Origin: Rhodospirillales bacterium
Lineage (GTDB): Bacteria > Pseudomonadota > Alphaproteobacteria > Rhodospirillales > Defluviicoccaceae
DNA length: 64,000 nt
NCBI GenBank assembly: GCA_016712375.1
Contig: JADJRE010000011.1
Coordinates: 62,001-126,000, forward strand
Direction of reading: 5' to 3'
Below, one piece after another: positions 36,300 through 46,018 of this stretch (position 1 is its first letter; each line of letters begins with the position of its first letter). The position numbers and the translations under genes are program-made. Under the pieces are notes generated by a model that ran no database searches, was not told where the DNA came from, and saw only the letters and a program-made list of their open reading frames with translations.

Positions 36300-37763
36300 T
36301 CAGATACCGCCCATACAAACGTACTTGATCTCGCAGTATTCCTCGATGCCGTACTTGGAGCCTTCACGACCAAGGCCCGACTCCTTGACGCCGCCGAACG
36401 GTGCAACCTCAGTGGATATGATTCCCTCGTTGACAGCGACCATGCCGTATTCGAGCGCGTCTGCGACTCGCCAGATGCGGCCGATGTCGCGTGAATAAAA
36501 ATACGAGGCCAGCCCGAACTCGGTGTCGTTGGCCATGGCGATGGCCTGCTCCTCGCTGTCGAAGCGGAACAGCGGAGCTACCGGGCCAAACGTCTCTTCC
36601 CGTGCGACCTTCATTTGCGTGTCGACATCGGCCAGCAGCGTCGGCTCGAAGAAGGTTCCTCCCAGCGGGTGACGCTTGCCGCCGACGACAATGCGCGCTC
36701 CCTTGGACAGCGCGTCGGCGATGTGCTCCTCACATTTCTCGACGGCCGCCTGATTGATCAATGGGCCCTGATTTACCCCCGGCTCCAGCCCGGGCCCGAC
36801 CTTCAGTTCTTTCACCGCCGCCGCGAGCTTGTCGGCGAAGGCGTCATAAACAGGATTTTGCACCAAGATGCGGTTGGCGCAGACGCAGGTCTGGCCGGAA
36901 TTCCTGTACTTGGACGCCATCGCTCCCAGCACCGCGGCATCAAGATCGGCGTCATTGAAAACGATGAACGGCGCATTGCCGCCGAGTTCGAGCGAGACCT
37001 TCTTTACCGTGTCGGCGCTCATTCGCATCACCAGCTTGCCGATCTCCGTCGAGCCGGTAACCGACACCTTGCGGACGATGGGGTTGCTGCAAAGCTCCTT
37101 GCCGACGTCCGATGCCGACGACGAGGTAAGAACGTTGAGAACGCCCTTTGGCAGGCCTGCGCGATGTGCCAGTTCGGCAAGCGCGAGCGCCGACAGCGGC
37201 GTCAGCTTGGCTGGCTTGATCACCGAGGTACAGCCGACCGCCAGGGCGGGTGCGACCTTGCGGGTGATCATCGCGATCGGGAAGTTCCAAGGCGTAATCG
37301 CCGCTGTTACGCCGATCGGTTCCTTGACGACGATGATCCGCCGTCCGCTGACATTCTGTGGGATGACGTCGCCATAGACGCGCTTGGCTTCCTCCCCAAA
37401 CCACTCGATGAAGGAAGCGCCGTAGCTGACCTCGCCCCGGCTTTCGGCGAGCGACTTGCCCTGCTCGGAGGTCATCAGAATGGCGAGGTCTTCCTGATTT
37501 TGCATGATCAGGTCGTACCATCGGCGGAGCACGGCGGCGCGCTCCTTCGCCGTCTTCGCCCGCCATGCCGGATAAGCCGCGTTAGCGGCCTCGATCGCCC
37601 GCCGAACCTCGGCAACGCCAAGATCGGGAACCTGAGTGATTTCGTCGCCACTGGCGGGATTGCGTACCGAAAAACTCCGGCCGCTATCCGCTGCGATCCA
37701 GCTGCCATCGACGTAAGCCTTGTCGCGCAGCAAGTCGCGGTCGTGAAGCTGCGTGTTTGCCAT
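36300..37763 (-). CDS. gabD: NAD(P)-dependent succinate-semialdehyde dehydrogenase
   Basis: An aldehyde dehydrogenase of the GabD class that oxidises succinate semialdehyde to succinate, the last step of GABA degradation. At about 487 residues it has PWNFPIAMITRK, the NAD loop VTGSTEIGKL, the general base in SLELGGNAPFIV, the catalytic cysteine in NSGQTCVCANR, and ETFGPVAPLFRF. The cysteine pair C-x-C in the active site and the C-terminal EVAPFGGVKESGLGREGS are typical of GabD. The start is the ATG at 37763 behind AGGAGGAAGG. It lies beside a Liv-type importer, suggesting uptake and use of an amine or amino acid. Confidence 0.93.
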   Translation of the reverse strand: MANTQLHDRDLLRDKAYVDGSWIAADSGRSFSVRNPASGDEITQVPDLGVAEVRRAIEAANAAYPAWRAKTAKERAAVLRRWYDLIMQNQEDLAILMTSEQGKSLAESRGEVSYGASFIEWFGEEAKRVYGDVIPQNVSGRRIIVVKEPIGVTAAITPWNFPIAMITRKVAPALAVGCTSVIKPAKLTPLSALALAELAHRAGLPKGVLNVLTSSSASDVGKELCSNPIVRKVSVTGSTEIGKLVMRMSADTVKKVSLELGGNAPFIVFNDADLDAAVLGAMASKYRNSGQTCVCANRILVQNPVYDAFADKLAAAVKELKVGPGLEPGVNQGPLINQAAVEKCEEHIADALSKGARIVVGGKRHPLGGTFFEPTLLADVDTQMKVAREETFGPVAPLFRFDSEEQAIAMANDTEFGLASYFYSRDIGRIWRVADALEYGMVAVNEGIISTEVAPFGGVKESGLGREGSKYGIEEYCEIKYVCMGGI

Positions 37764-37852
37764 CCCGGCCTTCCTCCTCATTGACGCACCCCGTTCACCT
37801 TCGCGGGATGTCGTTCGCTATGATCCCGGTTTCCATGATGAAGACGTCCCGC

Positions 37853-38497
37853 TTACCGGGCGGTGACGACACCACGCTCAATAACGAACACCTGATCGAC
37901 CAGGTCCCTAGAATAGGTATAGTCGGATTCCGAGATCAGCACGGTGGCACCCTCACCCTTCAACACGGCAATAACCTCGATCAGCCGCTGTGCCAGCGCC
38001 GGCGCCACGCCCTCGAAGGGTTCGTCGAGCAACAGCAGACGGCGGCCGATCATCAGGCTGCGGGCCAGGGCGACCAGCTTCTGCTGACCGCCGCTCAGGA
38101 GCGACGCCTTGCGGTCGGCGAACTGCTGGACTTCCGGCATCAGCGCGTACGTCCAGGCCAGCTGCGCATCAGTATCGGCGAGCTTCGCCGCCCACGCCGG
38201 CAACAGGACGTTTTCGGCGACGGTGAGGTCCGGGATCAGGCGCCGGTCTTCCGGCATGAACCCAATGCCGTGGTGCGTGCGCCGATGGGGCGGAACGCCG
38301 CTCAGGTCGATATCGTTCAGCACGATGCTGCCCTTGCGCAGCGGCAGCAGTCCCATGATCGAGCGCATCAGCGTCGTCTTGCCGGCGCCGTTGCGGCCGA
38401 TAAGCCCGGCCATCCGCCCGGATCCGATCGCCATCGAGACGTTGTTGAGAATGTCGGTGCGCTTGATCGCCACCGTGACCTGCTGCAAACCGATCAT
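37853..38497 (-). CDS. livF: Branched-chain amino-acid-type ABC transporter ATPase (LivF-like)
   Basis: The second cytoplasmic ATPase of a LivFGHM importer. At 214 residues, slightly shorter than usual, it has Walker A GRNGAGKTT, Q-loop region FMPEDRR, signature LLSGGQQKLVALARSL and Walker B LLLLDEPFEG. The switch region after Walker B reads VLISESDYTY instead of the common VEQN, so the usual switch glutamine/histidine is not obvious. The ATG at 38497 follows the livG stop by 9 bp. The frame is intact, although the upstream livG break lets both genes read as one open frame. Confidence 0.9.
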   Translation of the reverse strand: MIGLQQVTVAIKRTDILNNVSMAIGSGRMAGLIGRNGAGKTTLMRSIMGLLPLRKGSIVLNDIDLSGVPPHRRTHHGIGFMPEDRRLIPDLTVAENVLLPAWAAKLADTDAQLAWTYALMPEVQQFADRKASLLSGGQQKLVALARSLMIGRRLLLLDEPFEGVAPALAQRLIEVIAVLKGEGATVLISESDYTYSRDLVDQVFVIERGVVTAR

Positions 38498-38505
38498 TGC
38501 CGCAC

Positions 38506-39262
38506 CTACCGCCGGTGAATCTGCGATCCAACCACGTACTTGCGAACGTCTGGATCGCTCAGCGCCGTCTCGGGATCGGCGTCGGCGATGATCCGGCCGT
38601 CGTAGAATGCCAGCACCCTGCTGGCATAGCGCTCGACGATCTCGATGTCGTGCTCGACGAACAGCACCGTCGCGCCAGCCCCCCACCCCTGCCATGATGG
38701 TGTCCAGCATCGCGAACTTCTCCTCGACGCTGACGCCGCTCGTCGGCTCATCCAGGAGCAGAACCGCCGGCTCCGTCACCATCGCCATGGCGATGTCGAC
38801 CAGCTTGCGGACCCCCTGCGGCAGCGTCGCGACGATGGTGTCGCCGAAGGAGGTGATGGCGTAGTCGGCGAGAACCCTCTCGGCGGCGGCGATCCGCGCC
38901 GGGGACTTCAGCGGCTTGAGAAAGTTAGGCCAGGTGCCCTCGCTGCTGCTGACTGCGATGAGAAGGTTGTCGAGCACGCTCAACTCCGGGAACAACTGCG
39001 CGATCTGAAATGACCGGCAGATCCCGATCCGCATGACCTGTCGCGGTTTGAGCTTGGTAATGTCGAGCTCGCGGAAATAGATCTTGCCAGCACTCGGCTG
39101 CAGGTAGCCGGTGACCATGTTGACGAAGGTCGTCTTGCCGGCGCCGTTTGCGCCGATGACGCCGACCACTTCGCCGGGGTTGATCGCGACCGTGATGTTG
39201 TCAGCGGCGACAACCGCGCCGAAGTTTCGGCACAGCGACTCGGTCCTAACGATCGGCTGCAC
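38506..39262 (-). CDS. livG: Branched-chain amino-acid-type ABC transporter ATPase (LivG-like), one-base frame break
   Basis: The first ATPase of the importer. It shows Walker A GANGAGKTTFVNM, the Q loop CRSFQIAQLF, LPQGVRKLVDIAMAM as a degenerate signature, Walker B VLLLDEPTSGVS and the H-loop VLFVEHDIEIV after correction. The break is a six-base C run at 38679-38684; removing one base gives GVGAGATVLFVEHD. Without that correction the frame runs into livF and mimics an in-frame LivG-LivF fusion, which I do not believe. The GTG start at 39262 overlaps livM by 17 bp. Confidence 0.9.
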
Positions 39263-40196
39263 GGGGCTTCTCCGAATACAATCGTTGGATTAGGCTCCAC
39301 AGACCGCGCGGCAGGAAAACGATGATCAGCAGCAGCACCAGGCCGAGAATCATCTGCCAAGTGTAGGGGAAGAACTGATAGGCATAGGTGCGGACGAGAG
39401 AGAACAGCGTCGAGCCGAGGAAGGGCGCGGCGACATGACCGGTGCCGCCGAGAATAGCGATAAAGACGAACTCGCCGGAAGTTGTCCAATACGCCATCTC
39501 AGGGTCGACATGTCCGGTGGCGAGCGCGGCGAGTAGCCCGCCGACGGCGGAGATCACCGACGCCATCACGTACTTGGCGTGCAGCAGCCACTGTGCCGAA
39601 CTTCCCAAGTATTCGACTCGTATTTCGTTCTCGCGGATCGCGCCCGCTAAATACCCTGCCGGCGACTTCTGGTAGTAGTGGTAGGCTAGCGCAATCATGT
39701 ACGCGAGGAAGCAAGTGATAACGTAGACGCCGGTGCTCTGGACCGCGGGCTTCCAGCCGAAGAACGTCATTGCGGGAACGTTGAAGCCGTCGGTTGATCC
39801 AAGCGCCGGAGATTTGACCAGCAGGCCATAGAGGATCATTGAGAACGCCATGCTCAGCATAGCAAAGAAGATGTCGCGATAGCGGCTGAGCAGCGTGCCC
39901 AGTACGAACGCCACCGCGGCACTGACCAGGATGGCGGCAGCGATGAGCACAGCCACTTCGCGAACGCCGTAGAGACTGCCGAGCATAGCAGCGGTGTAGC
40001 CGCCGATACAGTAATAGAGACCCTGTCCGAAGGAGACGAGACCTGCCCGCATCTGCAGAACGATGCCGAGGACGACCAGGCCGCGCGCCAGCGACATCAT
40101 GACAAGAAACGTCAGCCAATGCGGGAAGATAACCGCGCCGGCCAGTAACAGGACCAGCGCCAGCGTCAGGCCGAGGAGCGTCAGATCTCTGCCCAT
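39246..40196 (-). CDS. livM: Branched-chain amino-acid-type ABC transporter permease (LivM-like)
   Basis: An inner-membrane permease of 316 residues with eight to ten hydrophobic helices. The family pattern GLVSFGQGLYYCIGGYTAAML is near residue 52, and the cytoplasmic coupling loop contains AIRENEIRVEYLG. FVFIAILGGTGHVAAPFLGS follows. The frame is intact. It lies between livH and livG with short gaps or overlaps, so all five transporter genes form one operon transcribed leftward. Confidence 0.93.
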   Translation of the reverse strand: MGRDLTLLGLTLALVLLLAGAVIFPHWLTFLVMMSLARGLVVLGIVLQMRAGLVSFGQGLYYCIGGYTAAMLGSLYGVREVAVLIAAAILVSAAVAFVLGTLLSRYRDIFFAMLSMAFSMILYGLLVKSPALGSTDGFNVPAMTFFGWKPAVQSTGVYVITCFLAYMIALAYHYYQKSPAGYLAGAIRENEIRVEYLGSSAQWLLHAKYVMASVISAVGGLLAALATGHVDPEMAYWTTSGEFVFIAILGGTGHVAAPFLGSTLFSLVRTYAYQFFPYTWQMILGLVLLLIIVFLPRGLWSLIQRLYSEKPRAADR

Positions 40197-40199
40197 TGT

Positions 40200-41101
40200 T
40201 CAGATCTTCCGTGGCGGGGCTCGCCCGAACAGGCCTTGCGGCCGGACGACGAGCACCAGCGACATGACACCGAAGATCACGAACAGCTCCACCTGCGGCA
40301 GCAGATGAACGGCGGTGGCCCGGCTGAAGCCCACGATCAGCGCGCCGGCGAGCGCGCCGCCGACGCTGCCCAACCCGCCGATGACGACGACGGCGAATGC
40401 CAGGACGATCACCTCAACGCCGATCCCAGGGGCCACGGATATTGCTGGCGCAGTCACGGCGCCGGCGATGCATCCCAGGACCGAGCCGATGATGAAGGTG
40501 AGCAGGAAGTAGGCGCGGACATCAATGCCAAGTGCCACGCTCATTTCGCGATCATGAATAACTGCGAGCAGCAACTTGCCCCGCCGTGTCCGGTTTAATC
40601 CCCACCACAGTCCGAGGCCGATGAGTGCGGCGATCAGGATGACGCCGAAGTCGTAGTTGGAGAATGTTAGCGGGCCGACCTGGCTGCGGCCGAGCATTGT
40701 ATACGGCTGGAAGGCAAAATGAGGGTCGACCCCCACACCAGCTTAATCACGTCCTCAAGGATCAGTAGCACGGCATAGGTGAGCAGGATCATCACTACCG
40801 GATCGCGCCCGTAGAGAAAGCGCAACAGTCCGCGCTCGACGATCAGGCCGACGAGAGCGCCGGCGGCGATGGCCCCCCCAAGCATCAGCAGATAGCCCCA
40901 GGTGACGCTGCCGCCGGTGAAATACCAGCCGGCGATCCATGCCGAGGTATAGGCGCCGATGGCAAACATGCTGCCGTGCGCCATGTTGAGAATCTTCATG
41001 ACGCCGTAGATCAGCGTCAGTCCGGCCGCCACCATGAACAGCCATGACGCGTAGATGAGCCCGTCAACCAGAATGGCGAGCAGCGTCAGCATCGGCCCCA
41101 T
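40200..41101 (-). CDS. livH: Branched-chain amino-acid-type ABC transporter permease (LivH-like), one-base frame break
   Basis: The second permease, about 300 residues. The N-terminal half has AAGLTLIYGVMKILNMAHGSMFAIGAY in the first helices. The C-terminal half contains the coupling helix RDREMSVALGID-like segment (HDREMSVALGID) and VIGGLGSVGGALAGAL. The break is a five-base C run at 40730-40734; one extra base gives KLVWGVDPHFAFQPY. It begins at the ATG 41101, after the substrate-binding protein gene. Confidence 0.91.
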
Positions 41102-41152
41102 CCCTTACGGCATCGCAGCGGGTCGAAATCCCGCTGCGGCCGGCCCGAGACT

Positions 41153-42459
41153 TCAGCCGCACTTGGCGCCCGGCATCCCCGCCTTGATCCATTCGGTGCT
41201 AGGGGTGCCCTCCGGCGGCGTCACGCATTCCGCCGGATAACTCCGGACGTTGATGATCGTCGGTGCCTTGTCCGCGCCCTCGCGATTGAAGGTGCCATAG
41301 GCGATGCCCTGCACCGCCTGATGGGCCTTGCCGAGGCCCATCGCCACCAGTCCGCTCGGTGCCTCGAAGCTCGATCCCTGAACTTGGCGATGATCGCGTC
41401 GGTGTCGGGGAGCTTGCCCGGCGCACTCCCGGCTTTCTCCGCAGCGTTCTTCAGCCCGAGGATCGCCTGGACGATCTTGTAAGAAGGATAGGTGGGCGGT
41501 GTGTTGTAGGCCGCCTGATACTCCTTGCGGAACCACGCGTTGAGCGGATTGTCCGGAGCAAAGACGCCATAGGGTCCGCGACCACCAATGATGGCGCCTT
41601 CCGGCATCTGCTCGGCTAGCCGGAACATGCCTGTCTCGCCGCAGGTGAGCACCACGGAGCGCTTGTCGAACAGGCCACGCGCCGCGCCCTGCAACACCAG
41701 CGCCTCCATGTCACCGCCCCAGAAGCTGGAGTGCACGATATCCGGGTTCTCAACGAGAATGGCTGACAGCTCCGCCCCATACTGGCCGGCGCCGAGCTTG
41801 GGGAATTGCTCCGTCTTGACCTGCGCCTGCGGCAGCAGCACCTGCATCGCGGCCTTGAAGTCGTTCCAGGAGTCTTGCCCCCAGGCGTAATTCTGGTTGA
41901 TGCCGGCAAAGCTCTTGGTGTTGGGGCTCGTGTCGAGGATGTACCTGGCGGCTCCGATGTTGTCGGTGGTGGCGATCGGGCCGGTGCGGAAGACGTATTT
42001 GTAGGACGCGTCTTCAAAGATGCGCGGGGTACCGCAATCGAAGAAGACGGTCAGAGCCTTGAGTTCTTCGGCCACCGGCGCCACCGCGAGGCAGTCTCCA
42101 CTGGAGATATAGCCGATCACGGCATCGACTTTCTGGCGCTCGACGAGGTTGCGGAATTCCTCCACCTGCTTGGTGGCGCCGCCGGCCTCGTCGACCACGA
42201 CCGTCTCGATCTCGACGCCGTTGATGCCCTTCATCGCGTACGGCGCCGGCATTTTCCCGGCGTTGAGAGCGGCGATCGTCAGCTTTGCGGCGTTCTCCGC
42301 TGGCACTCCAAACGGGCCAGACGCCGGACCCGAAAGGAAAGTGACGATCCCCAGGCGGAGCTTCCCGTTTTCCGCCGCCCACGCCGAGGGCGCGCAAAGA
42401 AGTCCCGCAATGACAAGAATCACGCCTGCGAACCATCCGGTTCGCTTGATTATCTTCAT
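41153..42459 (-). CDS. Liv-type ABC transporter substrate-binding protein, one-base frame break
   Basis: A periplasmic type I binding protein of about 435 residues. The signal peptide ends APSAWA before AENGKLRLGIVTFLSGPASG. The ligand-lobe segments include DAVIGYISSGDCLAVAP and GINQNYAWGQDSW. The frame breaks at 41376-41378; one added base joins AKFRGSSFEAPSG to the proper C-terminus, ending IKAGMPGAKCG. The cognate ligand is unknown. The family also includes amide, urea and aromatic-acid binders, and the adjacent GabD and alcohol dehydrogenase point to an amine- or alcohol-derived compound. Confidence 0.9.
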
Positions 42460-42634
42460 GGAACGTCGCTCCCTTACGGCCAACGCTTTGGCGCGCCAGC
42501 ATTCGTAGTCTCAAGCTATTGCCAGACAAGTACCCGCGAATCAATGATGATAACTTTTATTCAGGCCGTCCAATAGCGTGGGCGACTGCTGCGGCCGAGG
42601 CCCGTCACGCGCAACATGGAAGAGGAGTGAGCGG

Positions 42635-43758
42635 ATGAAGATCAAGGCGGCGGTACTCAACCGCATGGGAGTCAAGCCCCCGTATGCCCAGTCCAAACCC
42701 CTCGCTATCGAAGAAGTCGATCTCGATCCCCCGGGACCAGGCGAGGTCCTGATTAAAATCGCCGCGGCGGGCCTTTGCCACTCAGATCTATCGGTTATCA
42801 ATGGCGATCGGCCGCGACCCACGCCGATGGTGCTCGGTCATGAGGCAGCGGGGGTGGTTGAGCAACTCGGCCCTGGCGTGGACGACCTGGAAAAGGGCGA
42901 CCACGTGATCATGGTTTTCGTGCCTGGCTGCGGCCACTGCGCGCCCTGCGCCGAGGGCAGACCGGCGCTGTGCGAGCCGGGGCGGTAGCGAACACTGCCG
43001 GCACGCTGCTTTCCGGCGCTCGGCGGCTGCATCGCGACGGCCACGAGGTCCATCATCATCTCGGCGTCTCGGCGTTCGCCGAATACGCCACCGTGTCGCG
43101 CCGCTCCCTGGTGAAGATCGACCGCGCGCTGCCGCTCGACGAGGCGGCATTGTTCGGCTGCGCCGTCCTCACCGGCGTCGGCGCGGTGATCAACACCGCC
43201 CGCGTGCCGGTTGGCGCCAGCGTCGCGGTGATCGGACTCGGCGGGGTCGGATTGAGTTCGCTGCTCGGCGCTGTTGCTTGTGGCGCGCGCCGCATTGTCG
43301 CGGTGGACCTCTCGGACGAAAAGCTCGGCCTCGCCCGACAGCTCGGCGCCACCGACACCGTCAATGCGGGCGCATCGGATGCGTCCGGTGAGATCCGCAA
43401 GGCCACTCATGGCGGCGTCGAGTTCGCTTTCGAGATGGCCGGCTCGGCCCGCGCCATGGAGCTGGCGTACAAGGTCACCCGTCGCGGCGGCACCACAGTC
43501 ACCGCCGGCCTGCCGCCACCGGACGCGGTCTTGCCGCTGCCGCTCGTCAATCTCGTTGCCGAAGAACGCACCGTAAAGGGCAGCTACATCGGCACCTGCG
43601 TCCCTAGCCGCGACGTTCCGCGCTTGATCGAGCTTTACCAGCGCGGACGGCTGCAAGTTGATCGGCTGATGAGCGGGCGGCTGACCCTCGATGATATCAA
43701 CGCCGGTTTCGACCGTTTGGCGGAAGGCAGGGCGGTGCGCCAAGTCGTGATGTTCTGA
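42635..43758 (+). CDS. Zn-dependent alcohol dehydrogenase, one-base frame break
   Basis: A medium-chain dehydrogenase of about 374 residues. The catalytic zinc ligands lie in GLCHSDLSVI and LGHEAAGVVE, the structural-zinc cysteines in GCGHCAPCAEGRPALCEPG, and the NAD fold in VIGLGGVGLSSLLGA followed by acidic VDLSDEKL. The frame stops after CEPG because of a missing base in the G run 42979-42982; adding one gives CEPGAVANTAG. The ATG at 42635 is preceded by AGAGGAG. It is divergent from the Liv importer, sharing a 175-bp promoter region. Confidence 0.92.
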
Positions 43759-43816
43759 ATCGCTTGAGCACGACGCCGGCGGGCGGGGAGCTGGGCCAGC
43801 GGCGTCCACCCCCGTC

Positions 43817-44770
43817 TCAAGTCGCAATCCATCGCGTCATAACCCCTGCTTGCTGGGCTTCGATCTCCTTGCGCGGTGGCAGTCGTGGGCCGATCTCGCC
43901 CAGCGCGCCGATGGCGAAGGCGGTGGCGAGGCGGGCGGTATCTTCGAGGCTTAGTTCATGTATGGCTGCATGAACGATGCCGGCGACCATCGCATCACCG
44001 GCGCCGACGGTGCTTTTGACGGCGACCGGCGGCGGCGCCGCGTGGACTGCCGTTTGGCCATCGACGAAGATGGCGCCTCGTGCCCCCATCGAGACGGCCA
44101 CCAGCGCGATGCCGTGCTGCCGCAGAGCGCGGGCTGCTTCGACAATGGCCGCCTCTCCGTCGAGCGGCCGACCGGCCAGTTCCGTCAGTTCTTCGATGTT
44201 CGGCTTGATGATATCGGGGCCGGCGGCGATCGCATGCGCCAAGCCGACGCCGCTGGTGTCGAGAACGACCTTGCGACCCCGTGACTTCAGCAGCAGCGTG
44301 AGATCCCTGTAGCTGGTCGCCGGCAAGCCCGCCGGCAGGCTGCCGCAGAGCGCGAACCATTCGGCATCCTGCCGAACCAGTTCCTCCACCGCGGCGGTCA
44401 CCGTACTGAGATCGCCGGGTCGGGACGCGACGCCGGGGAAATTGATCTCGGTCACCAGTTGCCGTTTCTCGTCGACGATCTTGAGGTTGACTCGGGTCCG
44501 TCCGGGGATGCGGACGAAGCGGTCGGTGAGGCCCTTCTCGGCGAACAGCCGCACAAATAGATCGGTGTTGTCGGCGCCGAGCAGTCCGGTTACCGCGACG
44601 GGGTAGCCGAAACCGGCGAGGAACGAGGCGACGTTGACGCCTTTGCCGCCGGCGTCCGACTGCTCCCAGGCGACGCGGTTGACCTCGCCAACGGCAAAAT
44701 CGGCGGTGCCGATGGTTTGATCGATCGCGGCGTTCAGGCTGACGGTGACGATCCGGGGGGCGACGGTCAT
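43817..44770 (-). CDS. PfkB-family sugar kinase, 1-phosphofructokinase type
   Basis: A ribokinase-fold kinase of 317 residues belonging to the FruK/LacC/PfkB hexose-phosphate kinase group. Hallmarks are TVSLNAAIDQTI at the start, the GG switch SDAGGKGVNVA, the central ALCGSLPAGLP and the ATP/anion-hole motif STVGAGDAMVAGIVH with the catalytic aspartate. The start ATG at 44770 follows AAGGAG. No fructose PTS gene is adjacent, so it may be a 6-phosphofructokinase (Pfk-2) or tagatose-6-P kinase instead. It is convergent with the alcohol dehydrogenase and divergent from the SDR. Confidence 0.88.
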   Translation of the reverse strand: MTVAPRIVTVSLNAAIDQTIGTADFAVGEVNRVAWEQSDAGGKGVNVASFLAGFGYPVAVTGLLGADNTDLFVRLFAEKGLTDRFVRIPGRTRVNLKIVDEKRQLVTEINFPGVASRPGDLSTVTAAVEELVRQDAEWFALCGSLPAGLPATSYRDLTLLLKSRGRKVVLDTSGVGLAHAIAAGPDIIKPNIEELTELAGRPLDGEAAIVEAARALRQHGIALVAVSMGARGAIFVDGQTAVHAAPPPVAVKSTVGAGDAMVAGIVHAAIHELSLEDTARLATAFAIGALGEIGPRLPPRKEIEAQQAGVMTRWIAT

Positions 44771-44922
44771 GACACGCTCCTTGTCGCATGACATCGCCAC
44801 AGGCGCCATGGCGGGAGGCGCCGACGAGCGGCTGGGGCTGCTGGTGAGCAGTGCGCAATCAGAACGGCGACCGGAAACCTCGGCCTTCCAGCGCCGTTGT
44901 ACGGCGGGACTACAAGCGCGAG

Positions 44923-45709
44923 ATGGCGATGCTGCAGGGAAAGGTTGCGCTGATCACCGGAGCCGGTTCAGGCATCGGCAAGTCGACTGCCGTCCGTCTC
45001 GCCGGCGAACAGGTGCGGGGTTGGCATTCTGAGCCGCTCACCCGACGAGATCCGAACAACGGCGGAAGAGATCGCGCGAACCGGAGGTGACGCTATGACG
45101 CTCACCGCCGATGTCGCCGACGCCGATCCCGTTGCGCGGGCGGTTGATGATCTCACGCGCCGGTACGGGCGGCTCGACATCGTGGTTGCCAACGCCGGCA
45201 TCAACGGCGTCTGGGCGCCAATCGACGAGCTTCAGCCGGCGGAGTGGGATCGCACGATCGAGATCAATCTGCGCGGGACCTTTCTGACGTTGCACTATTG
45301 CGTGCCGCACCTCAAGCGCGCCGGCGGCGGATCGATCGTCATCGTCTCGTCGATCAACGGCACCCGCGTCTTCAGCAACTCGGGCGCGACAGCCTACTCG
45401 TGCAGCAAGGCCGCACAGGTGACGATGGCGCAGATGCTGGCACTTGAACTGGCCAAGCATCATATCCGCGTCAACGCCGTCTGCCCCGGCGTCATCGGCA
45501 CCGAGATCGACGACAACACCGATCGCCGCAACTTGCAAGCGGCGAAAGAACCGGTCGAGTATCCGGAGGGTCAGATCCCGCTGACCGACCGGCCAGGGAA
45601 GAGCGAGGACGTCGCCGAACTGATCGCCTTCCTCGTCTCCGACCGCGCCCGCCACATCAGCGGCAGCCCCGTCTGGATCGACGGCGCCCAGTCCCTGCTG
45701 ATCGGCTGA
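44923..45709 (+). CDS. SDR-family oxidoreductase, one-base frame break
   Basis: A classical short-chain dehydrogenase of about 261 residues. The cofactor motif is TGAGSGIGKST, NAG is in VVANAGING, and catalytic Ser and Tyr-x-x-x-Lys are in VSSINGTRV and AYSCSKAAQ. The C-terminal SGSPVWIDGAQSLLIG is typical of the family. The break is an extra G in 45017-45020; removing it gives RVGILSRSPDEIRTTAEEIA. The start is the ATG at 44923, with ATG 44929 possible. The substrate is unknown; sugar or alcohol dehydrogenases are commonest. It lies next to the sugar kinase, which may be relevant. Confidence 0.9.
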
Positions 45710-45740
45710 ATGCTCGTCCCGAGGTGCTTCAATGCAAGGT

Positions 45741-45816
45741 TGGTAGCGGAGGAGGGACTCGAACCCCGACACGCGGATTATGATTCCGCTGCTCTAACCA
45801 ACTGAGCTACTCCGCC
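45741..45816 (-). tRNA. tRNA-Met (CAT), elongator type, T-stem one base short
   Basis: The acceptor arm GGCGGAG pairs with CTCCGCT, the D-arm reads GTAGCTCAGTTGGTTAGAGC, and the anticodon stem-loop GCGGA-ATCATAA-TCCGC carries CAT. An encoded CCA end is present. Similarity of the layout to alphaproteobacterial elongator Met tRNAs is strong. Only four G precede the TTCGAGT T-loop, giving a four-pair T-stem or a C-C mismatch. A one-base sequencing loss at a G run would explain this. Confidence 0.92.
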
Positions 45817-46018
45817 GGAAGCGGCATCTCATCGAAAGCGGCGCTGGTTGTCAAGAATGGCCGACGGCTGGCAATGGGGCCGGGTCGAGAAGATAGGGGC
45901 GACCGTGCCGGCTTGGCCCTCGGCTGCTGCGCATCGTTCTCGATATCCCGCCTCGCGCCGTGCTAAACGTCCGCATCGCGACCAGAACGGCGGTTGCTGT
46001 CGGGGAGGACGCGGCGGG

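Noticed and set aside
37853..39262. A single gene encoding a LivG-LivF double ATPase
   Set aside because: The central 70 residues are unlike any ATPase and the correct LivG end exists in another frame; one base in a C run explains it.
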